NCBI RefSeq assembly: GCF_037975245.1
Contig: NC_092563.1
Coordinates: 5,707,501 to 5,771,500, forward strand
Reading direction: 5' to 3'
DNA from: Apostichopus japonicus
Lineage: Eukaryota > Echinodermata > Holothuroidea > Aspidochirotida > Stichopodidae
DNA length: 64,000 nucleotides
Below the pieces are notes generated by a model, which was given only the letters and a program-made list of their open reading frames with translations, was not told the origin of the DNA and made no database searches. This document shows positions 41,651 through 63,864 of the stretch, piece after piece. Position 1 is the stretch's first letter, and every line of letters begins with the position of its first letter. The position numbers and the translations under genes were made by a program.

Positions 41651-42824
41651 TGTGGGTTACAATGTGAATTTAAGACCACAAAATTGTAAATTTGTATATA
41701 ACATTTTTTTGCTGTAGTTAATCCGTTCAAGATCGTTAATTAAAGTTAATGAAAATCTTTACTAAATTTATTTGTACTAATGTTTAGTATATGAGGGTTT
41801 CATTATGTGCATTAGTAGAATACAATATCGTAAACCAGCCAAAAATGAGCAATTATGTCTCCATCAAATATATCAAACATTATTCTTTTTTAATTAAAGT
41901 CTTACAAAATGTTCGCCCAAAATAGCAAACGTTTATTAGAAATATGACGAAGTGCATGCCGGGTAAATGAAAAATAACGGTGCTAATAAATGTAACAACA
42001 GAATTCCATTTCTTTCCCATATATATAACCATCTTAACTTTTAACATGTAACACGTCCATTAGCATTAAAAGGATTTTTTACGATAATTTTCTACTTCCT
42101 GATCTATACGTGTAATTTATCATGTTACTTAAGATAGACCGATCCGAACATATCAGGGTTTTCGTTAATATAAACCCATTACGGCCTTTTCAATATACGT
42201 TACGTATACGCAAACCGCTAACCAGCAGTACATGGACTTTTATCACCGGAAAACGCTTGTCGGTATAGAGACAATGCCCGTAATATAGCCATGTAATTAA
42301 ACGTGCAGGTATATACCTGTGGGGGTAGGGGAAGGGGGTAACAGGTTAAAGATATAGTTTGGATTTTGAGTTAGCAAGCAAAGATGTAGTTTCGATTAAA
42401 AAAACTTTTCATGTATTTTCATATGGAATGTATCATTTTCGAAGATGTAAATACATTATTAAACCGCTCGACAAGTTGGTCCCATTTTTTTCATTTACGC
42501 GATCGCTATACGCCCCCCCCCCACCCACACCCCCTCCGCGACAGTATTTGTTTATATGCTGTATATATCGTTGTAATAATCTGTATCCCTGATTTTTTCC
42601 TACCATAAGTTGTTGCGCCCCTGCTCTACCCTTGAATTGGCTTTGTTGCGGGGGGGGGGTGGGTTGGTTGGGGAGCTTACATCCGTTCTTTCAAGGGATC
42701 TAAGCCCCTTCCCTTTGAGACATTTTTCAGTAAGGCGGGTGGTAATTTTTTGCTAATTTTTCATCTACATTTGTGTAGTACAACTTAAATCTTGCCAAAT
42801 GTAAACGACTTAACGTGTGTTTAC

Positions 42825-42871
42825 TCCTGTCCCCCTCCCCCACCCACCCCACCCCTCTGGCTACGCCACTG
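42825..42871. mobile_element. hAT-type right-end fragment
   Basis: A C-rich tract followed by CTCTGGCTACGCCACTG is a typical hAT right terminus. No matching left end or flanking duplication was identified. Confidence 0.4.
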
Positions 42872-44010
42872 CATTATATCATATATACCTATATGGCATT
42901 AATTCTTTACACATTTTTGAAATACTTAAAATTAAAAAATTTTGCTCGCTAAATCCAAATTGACAGCTGTACAGATGTATAGGCTGAATCCAAAGAAAAA
43001 CACTGTTTTTTTTTCCTTTTAAGATTGAACACCAAACATCTTTTAGATCAACATTAATCACTATTAGCGCAATTATTTGTTCGCCATTCATATTGCCATT
43101 TTTAAAATGAAGTTTTGGCAAAATGTTCATTAAGGCAATAACGGATATGGCCTTGAATACAGTTTTTTGTCGGGGTTGTTAGACAACCCATTCATACCAC
43201 ACACACACACAAAAAAATGTTTTCTTCTTAAAGAGCAAGGCTGAACGACAAAAGGTTAAGAAGGAAATGTAAACAATCACTTTTTTGGTTGATTAGAATA
43301 TGACCGATTCCTCAGGGACGCGTCAAAAGGCGGAGACATACTTTTTATAGCGGTATTTAAAGACAGAACAAATAAGAGTAGATGTTTGGGAACGGGTGAC
43401 GCAAACATGACGTCACAATCGGCTCATTTTTACTCTATCAACTATGTTGTTTCATCTACAAACAAAATTTAAAACAAATTGTCGAGATAAGTTTTAATTT
43501 TTCATATTTTATGCTAGGTAATAGAACTCAATTCACACGAGATATCATATCAAGGTTACTTTTATGAAAAGCTGAAAAGATTAACTGATCACTTTAAAGA
43601 GGGGAAAATACTAAATTTTGTTTAATTCTTAGAAGTAGGTCATGTCTTCATGCCCAAAACTCATGAAAATTCATGAATAAGGATCAACTGAATGCTCTTC
43701 ATGATGTTGTCTTGTTTTTGTTAGATCACCGGTTTTTGTTTCAGTTTTGCCGGGTGACAAGGAATAGAGGAACAGGGGGGGGGAGGGGTGCTACATAAGG
43801 TAAGTCACCCATGATAGAGAGTCAGCGCACGAAAAGAAGAAAAGAAAAGTCGATCCACCATATAAACCCAAGTCCACCTTACAACGAGACTCTAACCGTG
43901 TGATCGTTACGATATTACAACAAATTAAGTACCTCGAGTCCCTTCAGAAGGGAATAGATACTATATATATGACCAGGTTGAAGGTTAGAGAGCGATCTAT
44001 ATAGTAAACA

Positions 44011-44364
44011 AGCCGAGATTATAGGTAGATCACACACTGCAGGATGAGTATCATCTGCTAAATATTGTAGCCAGATCTGTATAGTACTCGAGTCTAAACA
44101 GGCCGAGATTATAGGTAGATCACACACTGCAGGATGAGTATCATCTGCTAAATATTGTAGCCAGATCTGTATAGTACTCGAGTCTAAACAGGCCGAGATT
44201 ATAGGTAGATCACACACTGCAGGATTAGTATCATCTACTAAATATTGTAGCCAGATCTGTATAGTACTCGAGTCTAAACAGGCCGAGATTATAGGTAGAT
44301 CACACACTGCAGGATGAGTATCATCTGCTAAATATTGTAGCCAGATCTGTAGTACTCGAGTCTA
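44011..44364. repeat. 90-bp minisatellite, about 4 copies
   Basis: Copies begin with GCCGAGATTATAGGTAGATC at 44012, 44102, 44192 and 44282, an exact 90-base spacing, with very few differences between them. As 90 is divisible by three, a minus-strand frame (43915-44307) stays open and shows a 30-residue repeat, but it has no recognised domain and no sign of being a gene. Confidence 0.9.
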
Positions 44365-44369
44365 GACTC

Positions 44370-44500
44370 GTAAATCGACTACACGTTCTGTACTCGTCTC
44401 GGACTCATGTATTTGAACTCGGACTCATGTATTTGAACTCGTACTCAGAGCATTGTACTCACAACTAGTACTCCAGACATTGTAGTCTCTATACGAGTTC
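44370..44500. repeat. ACTCG-word repeat next to the 90-bp array
   Basis: Direct repeats of CGGACTCATGTATTTGAACT occur at about 44399 and 44420, followed by further TACTC words. The vocabulary resembles 21320-21835. Confidence 0.5.
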
Positions 44501-45390
44501 GAATATTTGGCGCTGGCATTATGCACTTATAGATGATCTTTAATCGCAAAGTGAGGGAATCTCACAGATGTACACTGTACATCTATGTAACTGCTTCGAC
44601 CGATGTAAACGATAATTTATGCAATGTGAGTACATTGCTTTCGAATGAATGTTTCATTTTAAAACAAAGAAATGTGAATAGTTTCTTCTCAATATATACT
44701 TGTTAGTGTAATATTTAAACTGCTACTAAGACGTTATCAGGTGAGATCGGTTAAATATCCTAATGAGTACGAATTCAAAGTGTCGAATTTGTTCACTAAC
44801 TTCAACCACACACAAAATATTGGTCATGTTTAATATGGAGCGCCATTCATAACAAAAGTTCCCCTATACTGAAATCAAGGAGGAAAAAAAGTGAAACACG
44901 ATATGAAGGATACGACCTTCCATTCACAGTTTATTACATGTAAAAAAGTTGAATTTTCGATATTTTTTCTATCATGGCGGAAATTGCGAAAAAGTCGCTT
45001 GTCGTTGCTCAATTATGAATCACTAAACTGTACGTGACAAGGTCTTTTTTATTGACAATGCGCAAACAAATCACAAAATTGCAATTTTCTGGCAAACTTG
45101 CCAGTCAGTCAGTCATTCCTATAGCAAAGCATCGATTTTGTTGGAAAAATCATTACTGCAGGTATAATGGTTTATGATATGTACTATAATGTGTGTAGCA
45201 CACTGTACACGGTTTCAAGAGGCGGCTAAAATTAACAATTTCTCCGACACGCGAAGCACATTGCATGATGCTAACCTGCACGACTTTATCACTTTTAACA
45301 TCAATAAATTGTTTGTGCTAAAACTGCAATGGTAACCCATAATAGTTTGAAAGAATATTTGTAGGGTCATGTTTCATTCATCTTTAACAA

Positions 45391-45455
45391 TCACATGCAA
45401 GAACAAACTTCAATCGGAAATCTGTTAAAGTTTGCGGATTTTTCTTCTTCAATAT
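45391..45455. repeat. Dispersed 65-bp repeat, copy 1
   Basis: Matches 46147-46211 with about four differences; contains TCACATGCAAGAACAAA and GGATTTTTCTTCTTCAATAT. The repeat family is not recognised. Confidence 0.7.
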
Positions 45456-46146
45456 CTTTGTTAGTGGCTTATGTTATGCGTTATCCCTTGAATTCATCAA
45501 AGAATCTATGTACGGTATCGTCTTTCGAAGCAAGAATTTTAATGCGCGCATTATTTTCTCTTGTAATTTGTAGTCAATCGATTAGATCGAAAAGCCGCTC
45601 AAAAGTTATCAAGAATAATGAGCGAATATCCTCTCCAGTATGTTACTTCTTCACTCTTAGGATATAGATAGTGTAAAGGTATTTTACGGACTGTAAGTTG
45701 TAACAACATTGCGCGCACCATTTTACCATGAAACTTTGAAAGCAAAACCAAATTCAAGAAACGGCAATGGTTTGGGTAATGTCAGGGACCACGATACAGG
45801 CTTGAGATGGGGTTGTAGGGGAGCAAGGGGAAGGGGGCGGGGTGGAAGAGTCGAATGAATGCTCAGTGGTGTAGAAAGTGCCGTCTATATGGAGGCACCT
45901 GTGCCCGACAGAAGATCATTTATCTGAAAGCTATTGGAAGGGATGGGGGGGGGAGGGAGGTGATGTCCCTCCTCGGTATAGGGTGCGCTGAAGGTATATG
46001 TCTATGATAATTTGGCAACAGCTATATCAAGTCTTACTAAACTATTTTGCATTTCATGAAACTGAAGGCACTCTTAAAAGCGATATCTGGTTCCGTGCTG
46101 TTGTGGAATTTCGTCGCCCAGACACTGCAGTTTTATACAATACTAA

Positions 46147-46211
46147 TCACATGCAAGAACAAAATTCAATCGGAAATCGGTTAAAGTTTACGGATTTTTC
46201 TTCTTCAATAT
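46147..46211. repeat. Dispersed 65-bp repeat, copy 2
   Basis: Direct-orientation counterpart of 45391-45455, about 755 bases downstream. Confidence 0.7.
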
Positions 46212-49200
46212 TTGAACAGAAAACCTGACTATAGTCAGTCGAATGTAGTGAATTACCATTGGATCTTGTGTATTGAATAGCATCCAAACATGACCACAGA
46301 TCGTCACAAAATCAGCTGAAATTCGCAAACCTTTTACACTTAACTTTGTTATATATTTAGGCCTGTTTCTTTTCCGACCGAAAGGGGTTAAACGCCTTCA
46401 GTAATAACCCTCTCACTCTTCAAGTCACTTCTAATCAGGAAATACAAATTTGAAATTTGCATTTATCGAATCGAGGAAGAAAAAGAAACTGGAGAGAGGT
46501 TTTGACTGTGTTTAATGTTACAGTATATGTGCAACATTTCTTTAGTGACAACTTTATCTCATTCCAAATCAACCTTTTATTTGGTTCTCAGCAAACGCCC
46601 CCTTCGCCCAGCCCCCCCCCCCCCAAGTCTCTTGTAATAACTGTTTCAGGATCGCAGATTCATAACACAGAACCAGAAGGCAGTCATGCAGGAGTATAGC
46701 TGCCTATATACATACTCTTAATTCCAAGTAGTAAGAATTCACTCTTCGAGAATGCTCATAATTATCACTTTTGGAAGCAGTAATTTCAGCTTTTCATCTC
46801 GGAGTAAAATTATACAAAATATAGCTGTAAAAGTCCAGTGATAGCATTGTCTCGTTTTAGAGCTATTGTTTGCCACGAAGAAGTTTTGGATAAAGCCCTA
46901 TGAGAAAAAATAAGAGGTGATAAAATACTACAAAGTCTCTCCAGGATCTTAATGAAGTTTTTATCATTGCAATATTAAACTTTTAAGTGTCATTGTAGAC
47001 ACATATGGTATATATATTTTATTGTTTTGTTTGTTAGGGTTTTGGCATCCATCCACCCATCCACCCATGCACCCATGCACCCATCCACCCACCCACCCAT
47101 CCACCCACCCACCCATCCACCCGTCCACCCATCCACCCGTCCACCCGTCCACCCGCCCACACGTCCATCCGTCCGTCCGTCCGTCCGTCCGTCCGTCCGT
47201 CCGTCCGTCCGTCCGTCCGTCCGTCCGTCCGTCCGTCCGTCCGTCCGTCCGTCCGTCCATCCATCCATCTATCCATCCATCCATCCATCCATCATTGTAG
47301 CGATGCCGTAATGTGGGACCTATATGTCGTTGGTTGCTAAGCAATGTTGTAACCGCATGCACATATAACTAAGATGTAACACAATGCAAACACATTCCAT
47401 CATCAAATACGATAAAATATGTGTACAACCATGGACTTAACGTGTCATTTATGGACCGCTGTTCCCCCATGGTCCTCTGGCTACATGGCCATCTAGTACC
47501 CTGCCCCCCCCCTCCCCCGTTCCTATGGTTAAGGCACGTGGCAACAAATACATGATTACAGATTCTTGAAAGTATTGACTCACTCTGTTGTACAAATAAT
47601 GTCATCGAATATTGATTCAATATTACAAGATAAATGCTTGACATACATCTTAACATGGACGTTCCAGAAATGTCAACTTGAGTATACCTATAGCAGTGTT
47701 CAGGATTCGTCACTTTCGTCATCAATTACACTTACTTCGTCATGATCAAACTTTTTTTTTACCCCGTTATTGAATGATTCGTTATTCTAATTTCCAACAT
47801 TCAAATGTAATGCGAGCTTGTCGTTTGAAGAGGTTGCGCTACGTTTAGTACTTAAAGAAGAATCGATTTCTGAAGATACAAAAAAAACAAGAAAAAAACA
47901 CACTCACAGAGAAAATCACCTTCCCGATGTTTTCATTACTATTGACATACTTCGTTATAGGTTTGTAAGTTGATTTAAATCAATAAACAAACGAATGTAT
48001 TATTGATTGATATCAGGAATAGATGTTTCTACATCTCACTATGTATCGATACTTCAAGGGCGTACATTGAAAAGTTATTATACATGGACCTACTTCAATG
48101 CATCGATTCCTGTCTTGTTTGGTTTTTCTCTGTACTTGCGTCAAAACATATGCAAGTCACCTTTGGTCCATATATGAAATAAAAATCACATAATTCATTG
48201 GACAAGTGATTTATAAAATTATATTAACCGGTTTTATTCCTTCAGAAAGCAATACGAGAAACGATTGCGGGTGATGATAAAGGGGTGGGGAGGGGGGGGG
48301 GGAGATCATGTGAAATTTCACTAAGATTCTTTAGTAATTCTTTATATTTATTGTTGCACGCTGTTATATAGGCAAACGAAATGTATCTTCAACGCAACGT
48401 ATAAACCAACCGTCAGTATAGATGTACTAAAGTTATAATAAGCATAAAGTTGAAAACGTTTCATCATATAGAAACTCTATAATATATAAATTTTCATATA
48501 TTGTGTCGGACTCTGTACATTTATACACGCAGACCTGTGCCTGGTACGGACTTATTCAGAGGGACATTCCACCCTTGATTGTGCTGCTAACTGCACACAA
48601 CCCATACGGCAGCATAACCCTAACCCAACACATATTAATGGCCCATTCATCGACACATGTTTTTTGCCGTATAACTCATTCTACTGCAAATTTGGTATTT
48701 TCTAGTTTTTTTCTTCAAATTTTAAATAAGTTCACATTATAAAAGAACAACCCGAGAATAAACGAAGGATAATGTACAAAGAAGACCATTTTTAGCTACA
48801 TTCAGTAACTATAGATATAAATACGTCTGGATATCACTAATGGTTTTGATATTAACATAATTTACTTTCCATTTATAACCATTGACATCAATGTACAATG
48901 CCACCATATATGAATAACAAGGGCACCAATAAATCCACTTTACACAAAAAGTATCCTCTCTTACTAGTAACGACGACCAGAAAAAAAAAGAAAAAAGAGA
49001 AAGGACTTTTTAAATTCAGTTTCCATCGCATTAAGCAATTCTCTTGTACGTCTTGCATATTAGCAATACTTCCCAATTCTTAACTGACTCATGATCCTAG
49101 TTATTACCTGTAATGTATACTTAGTCTTCCATACATTGCTTTCAAGGTATCTAATAAAGTTGTCAGCTAACATTAAAAGTGGCAATGTGACCCGCGCATA

Positions 49201-49777
49201 AGAGAGGAAGCGATGCTATACAGACAATGTCTCGTTTCATACCCTAAAGCACGAGTGCATTCCGCTGATATGTTAATCTTAAAGAACCCTACGGCAGATC
49301 CCACCCCATGCTATGTAGTCATTAGTGTAATGTTCGTCACCCCAACCCCCAACTTACCCCTCCCTCCCAATTCAAGAAACAATATAGGTTAATGGATCCG
49401 GAAATTAACAAGACACGCGAATGTCAATAATAACATCATGAACCCGAAATCTTCTACTAAGTGAAGTATACTTTACGCCTTTTAATACATATATGGTATA
49501 ACAGTATATCGAATGACTGAAGTAATTTCGGTCTGAGTGTTAATTTTGATTTCAAGACATCACGATTTCGTTTCTTTTAGTGGAGGTTGTATTTTTTTAC
49601 CGTGTCGTTAACAAGATAATTGTGATTAATGCATTTTCAGGTGTTATGGAAATCTCTGTTTCATGAACCTAATACACGACTGTTTCATGAATAATCAAAA
49701 CAACCTACGAGGCTGAAAGATTTTATGTTGAAAGAGTTTGACAAGGACGGCAACATCAACTGCAGTGGAATTACACA
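46212..49777. other. Gene-free stretch
   Basis: Contains the tetranucleotide array at 47046 and C or G runs near 46610, 47505 and 48290. Open frames here have no recognised similarity. Confidence 0.5.
47046..47292. repeat. (CCAC/CCAT)n and (CCGT)n tetranucleotide array
   Basis: CCACCCAT-type units pass into about 24 CCGT units, then CCAT units. The Pro-Ser-Val-Arg and Asp-Gly-Arg-Thr open frames on both strands are artefacts. Confidence 0.95.
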
Positions 49778-50057
49778 TAGAAGGGTGGATCCAAGGGCCA
49801 AGTGGGTATGGGGGGGGGGGAGGAGAGACTTCGGGGCTCTTTTGTATAGTTTGGCGTGACTACTACATTTAAAAATAATTTTGTCCAAATCAAGTTATAC
49901 AGTGAAACCATTTCGCATGTTTCTCGGGCGGACAACAAATGTTTTCTTATGCACCACTATTTCGGAAACCTTTAATACCATTAGTTCGTTATCTACGATA
50001 GTTCGATACCACCCCCCCCCCACCTCCTCCTCCCCGAAAATCCTTGATCCACCACTA
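49778..50057. mobile_element. Degenerate hAT-type element, family C (about 280 bp)
   Basis: Left end TAGAAGGGTGGATCCAAGG and right end CCTTGATCCACCACTA are imperfect inverted repeats. The right end, read in reverse, continues GGATCAAGGATTTTCGG, as at 13892. G and C runs lie inside. The flanks show only a weak 8-bp match, so the insertion is old. Confidence 0.5.
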
Positions 50058-50299
50058 AAATACAACATCTTCAATAAGTTTTATATTGTATATATATAGA
50101 CGTTACATTGTTAGTCAACGCCAGTGGCGGCGGAACCGGGGGGGCTTGGGGGGGCTCAGCCCCCAATGAAAAAGTTGAGGGGGCAAATGCATGATAAGCC
50201 CCCCCAATATTTACCAAGGCTCCGAAACGTGCATCTGCCCATTTTTCAATGCATACTTGTCGATCTGTCCGATGCACACGTATACTATATAGGTGTAAT

Positions 50300-50700
50300 A
50301 ATTTTAGTAAAAGTTAAAGTTAAAGTTGAAGGTTTACAGTCTTGTATGAGGCTAATGCCTCCTCACACGACTTTACAACTTAACCCCTGGTCATTGGTAA
50401 CTTGTCACACCCACACACCAAAGTGTGCACAATTCAATCAGTCTCTCCTGGGGCACCACAGTGCACCACAACCACGTGTCCCCCGGGGGACTTCCCATAG
50501 GGTGCAGCCACAAACCGGCGCACGCAACTATATTTACAAGTTACCTCGCAGGTCCCCATTTATACACCTGGGTGAAGAGAGGCAATGGAGATAAAGCGCC
50601 TTGCCCAAGGACACAACGCAATGATCTTGCCAGGGCTCGAACCTGTAATCCTTAGATCACAAGTCCACTGCCTTAACCACTTGACCACAACGCCCTCCAC
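50300..50700 (-). mobile_element. tRNA-derived SINE (minus strand)
   Basis: On the minus strand the head reads GCGTTGTGGTCAAGTGGTTA and on through GGACTTGTGATC to GGTTCGAGCCC: a tRNA-like A box TGGTCAAGTGG (plus 50677-50687) and B box GGTTCGAGCCC (plus 50633-50643), with good spacing. A body follows with TGTCCTTGGGCAAGGCGC, a motif recurrent in metazoan SINEs, and a tail with repeated AACTTT near 50307-50330. It lies inside the outer hAT element. The family name and exact ends are uncertain, and no target-site duplication was recognised. Confidence 0.75.
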
Positions 50701-50881
50701 AGTAATTGCTGGGGGACCCTCGGCCCGTCCCCTGGCTATAGACCACATTGTCACCCCAACCGCGTCTTCACGCCCCGTGAAAAGTGGAAGCAGTGAGTGT
50801 GAGTACCGGTAAGCGTGACACAACTTCGTCTTAGGCCAATGACTTGCCTTATTTGAGCCAGTTCTCCAACATTCCCTTACT

Positions 50882-51284
50882 TAGTGGCGGAGCGTTCATA
50901 TATACAGTCAGGGGGCGGATGCCCCCCCCCCCCCTGACAGACTCAAATGGACTGCTGGCGCCCTTTTCAGCTTTTCACTACTTTTTACTTATTTGCGATT
51001 ATTGACTATTTTATTGCGCTCTCATATACCTATTGACCATTTGTCATATTCTGTTGGTGTAATTTTCCGACAAAATGGCGACGACACCTATTTATTCTCC
51101 GTTTATCTGCAAATTAGCAAGGCCCGGAAAGGGTCATTTCCTGCAATCTAGGAAGTATCTTTACTCAGAAATTTTCTGTACGCTCCGCGCCAACCTGTGG
51201 TGGCGCTCCGCTTAGATAGTGTCGAAAGCGCCCCTACAGACCATTCTTGGCCCCCCCTGACCAATACCCCTAGCTCCGCCACTG
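50882..51284. mobile_element. Inner non-autonomous hAT element nested in 50122-51600 (403 bp)
   Basis: Starts TAGTGGCGGAGC and ends GCTCCGCCACTG, inverted repeats with one terminal mismatch. It is flanked by a perfect 8-bp duplication CCCTTACT (50874-50881 and 51285-51292). It carries the block GTACGCTC-GCGCCAACC-GGTGGCGCTCCGCTTAGATAGT (gaps mark variable bases) near its right end, shared with the outer element. It inserted after the outer one. Confidence 0.88.
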
Positions 51285-51608
51285 CCCTTACTACACTCAA
51301 AAACGTCTTTGCGAGTACACTACGAGTAATAGCTACTCTCTTAAAACACCATCAAATATACAAATTACAATGTTTTTACAGACTTTTACGTGCAATCTGA
51401 GAAATTGCAGGTTTGAGACTCATATTTAAGGGCTAGGTATTCGCAGCATAAAAAACTCGGGAAGTGCCGTTTCCGGCCATCTGGGGGTTTGAAAAAACCC
51501 AAAATTTTTGTGTACGCTCGGCGCCAACCGATGGTGGCGCTCCGCTTAGATAGTCTCCACACATTAGCCCCCCAATAATTTTTACGTTCCGCCGCGCCTG
51601 GTCAACGC

Positions 51609-52963
51609 CATGCTATATTGCTTTAACTACGAAGTTTTTTAAAGAATTCAAATCGAAGAGGACAACCTAATATTTGAAGACTTTTTCTCTCATCTTCGAA
51701 AGCCCAAAGAAAAACTTCAGAAGAAAAAAAACAACAACTTGAAGATATCGAAACACTCAAACTGACGAGTGAAGAATGAACTGATTCGTCTCCATCGTCC
51801 TTATCCTGGTTTTGAGATGAGAGGTAGAGAACGGTTACCGGGTAACATGACCAAAGAAATGAATACATTTGAGGAAACGACTTCCTGAAAGAGACTACTT
51901 GAGTTGACAGACAGTTAAAATTATGGTTCATGTTAACATGTTAAAATAAATATTTGTAACAGATTCATGAATATCGCACTTTTGTTCATGTTATACCCTG
52001 TTGGTGCTCCTTACGTTCATTTTAAAGGTGGTACGAGGTGTTATACAGGCAGACATTTGAATACCCGATGAACTGAGCCATGTATTTTGACTTTTTTGTC
52101 TTTTATTTGTAACATGACAAGCGGGGGGGGGGGGGGGGCGGGCCGGGCCGGGAGGTGATGTTGTAATGGGGAAAATGCCAACCAAGTATTTCATCAGGTC
52201 ATTCGAGGCACGTTTCCGGACAATGGCCTTAGGAGCGAATGTACACTACTATCATTGTGTTATGCTACCTTTATCAACTGTATGTTTGATACTAGTCAAA
52301 TTGAATCCAAATTCGGATGCTTTTGTCAAATATTGCAAAATATCGTCCACATTTTATATCTATATATATATATATATTTTCGTATAGAAAACTGAAAATG
52401 TTCAAATTAAAATGATTGCATACTTTTCATGTTCAATTCAATTATCTCCTTCAGACGCAGTGAAACGAGACGAAACATAGCTTATTACGTATTTGTCAAC
52501 GTGATTTGAACCAATAATGTGAAAGGTACGGACTGGCGGCAATGACAAGATCCGAAGAATTCAGGAATATTCATCGATTTATGTAATAGGTTTAATATAT
52601 ATTGGAGTTTGTTACAGCAGAACGAATACTGAACACGTGGATGGGAAAGATCATTTTCATTTTTCGTTTAGTGGTATGTTTTATCGTGTCGCTGTCTGTG
52701 TCATTTAAAGAAAGCATCGTTCGTAATATCTATCAACTATTATTCTGGTAACTGTCAACATTAGATGTCTTTGTGAGGTTATCGATATGCTAATAAGCTT
52801 TGTTCTAAGTACTATTGAACGTACGGTTTAATAGCGATCGAATCAACTCTTCTCGCCTCATCTCAAAAACACTTGAAATGTCAATTTTTGTAAAAAATTG
52901 AAAGGAAAATAACTTTACCTTCAACTCGCTAAAAGACGAAGGATATAATTAAAAAAAAACAAA
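51609..52963 (+). promoter_or_regulatory. Upstream region of VIAAT-like gene (putative promoter and 5' UTR)
   Basis: This stretch separates the nested hAT composite from the start codon. It contains a poly(G) run near 52.12 kb and a short (TA)n run near 52.36 kb. The 40 bases before the ATG are A-rich and fit a 5' leader. No confident TATA box, initiator or neuron-restrictive element was recognised; the assignment rests on position only. Confidence 0.3.
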
Positions 52964-63124
<10,161 letters not shown>

Positions 63125-63540
63125 CTATAACTAAGGATTTATTTTCGTAAATTTAAAAAGTTTCCATCTCACATTATTTGATACAAATGTATACCTAAAT
63201 GCAATGTTGTTCTAAGGTTACTATGGGGATACCATGTTATCTGATATGTGACGGTTATGTTTGTGTTAGATACTTGATAATACTCGGAAATTCCCGGAGA
63301 CGGAAAGGAGATATTAACAGTAGAAATTGGTTTTGTCTGTTTTAGAAATGTTTGTATATGCTTAACGGATAAGTACACATAATCTGAAGGCAAAGGGGCT
63401 CGACCTTATTTGTAGCCAGATTGTTTGCATATGTAACTTGTAATTGTGAATATTCATGAAAAATCCATAAAACACCTAATTATCACAGTATGGCTTAATT
63501 GTAACTGATTTGATATGAACATGAGAACGCACGTCCTCCA

Positions 63541-63864
63541 AGGATATATTCCTTCCACAAATATGACAATTCCCTATGGATACTTCTGGTGAGGGGGCAA
63601 TGTAGATAATTTGAATGAATGGCTATCTTTACTTATGAATACTAATTAGATATTTGACGAACGCCTGCCTGGTTAGGTTCGTATTGAGGTATACATTGGC
63701 TTACTTTACTATCAACATAAGACTTTGTAGTCAGCGTATATTAAAGTGAAAATGTCTTTCCATTGACAAATGAAGTTATTTCATTCGCATATGTATCCCT
63801 CACGCATAAGAACATTTCCTACGGATAAATCCTTCCACAAATATGACAATTTCCGACGGGTATT
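63541..63864. repeat. Direct repeat pair downstream of VIAAT-like gene
   Basis: About 43 bases at 63541-63583 recur with changes at 63821-63864; both contain CCTTCCACAAATATGACAAT. They may lie in the 3' UTR or just beyond it. Confidence 0.6.
63740..63745 (+). promoter_or_regulatory. Possible polyadenylation signal (ATTAAA)
   Basis: ATTAAA lies about 615 bases after the stop codon of the VIAAT-like gene. It is the common variant of AATAAA. No downstream GU-rich element was assessed, and such hexamers occur by chance in AT-rich DNA, so this is weak. Confidence 0.2.

Larger units (their letters stand above)
38301..43990. other. Gene-free stretch with microsatellites and hAT ends
   Basis: Apart from the repeats listed separately (39499, 39920, 41432, 42825), only AT-rich sequence with poly(G) near 40248 and 42650 is seen. 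Confidence 0.5.
50122..51600. mobile_element. Outer non-autonomous hAT element carrying nested insertions (family D)
   Basis: Left end CAGTGGCGGCGGAACCG and right end ACGTTCCGCCGCGCCTG form inverted repeats. The flanks are a perfect 8-bp target-site duplication GTCAACGC (50114-50121 and 51601-51608). Inside lie a tRNA-derived SINE (about 50300-50700, minus) and a complete second hAT element (50882-51284). The right subterminal 45 bases resemble those of the inner element, so both belong to one family. No transposase is encoded. Confidence 0.85.

Noticed and set aside
46964-47362. Pro-Ser-Val-Arg and Asp-Gly-Arg-Thr repeat proteins
   Set aside because: Translations of CCGT/CCAC tetranucleotide repeats on both strands.
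50124-50594. 156-codon open frame and neighbours
   Set aside because: It crosses the hAT terminus and the SINE antisense; no protein similarity recognised.
50623-50700. Functional tRNA gene
   Set aside because: Both promoter boxes are present, but the acceptor and anticodon stems do not pair properly and a SINE body follows, so it is a SINE head.
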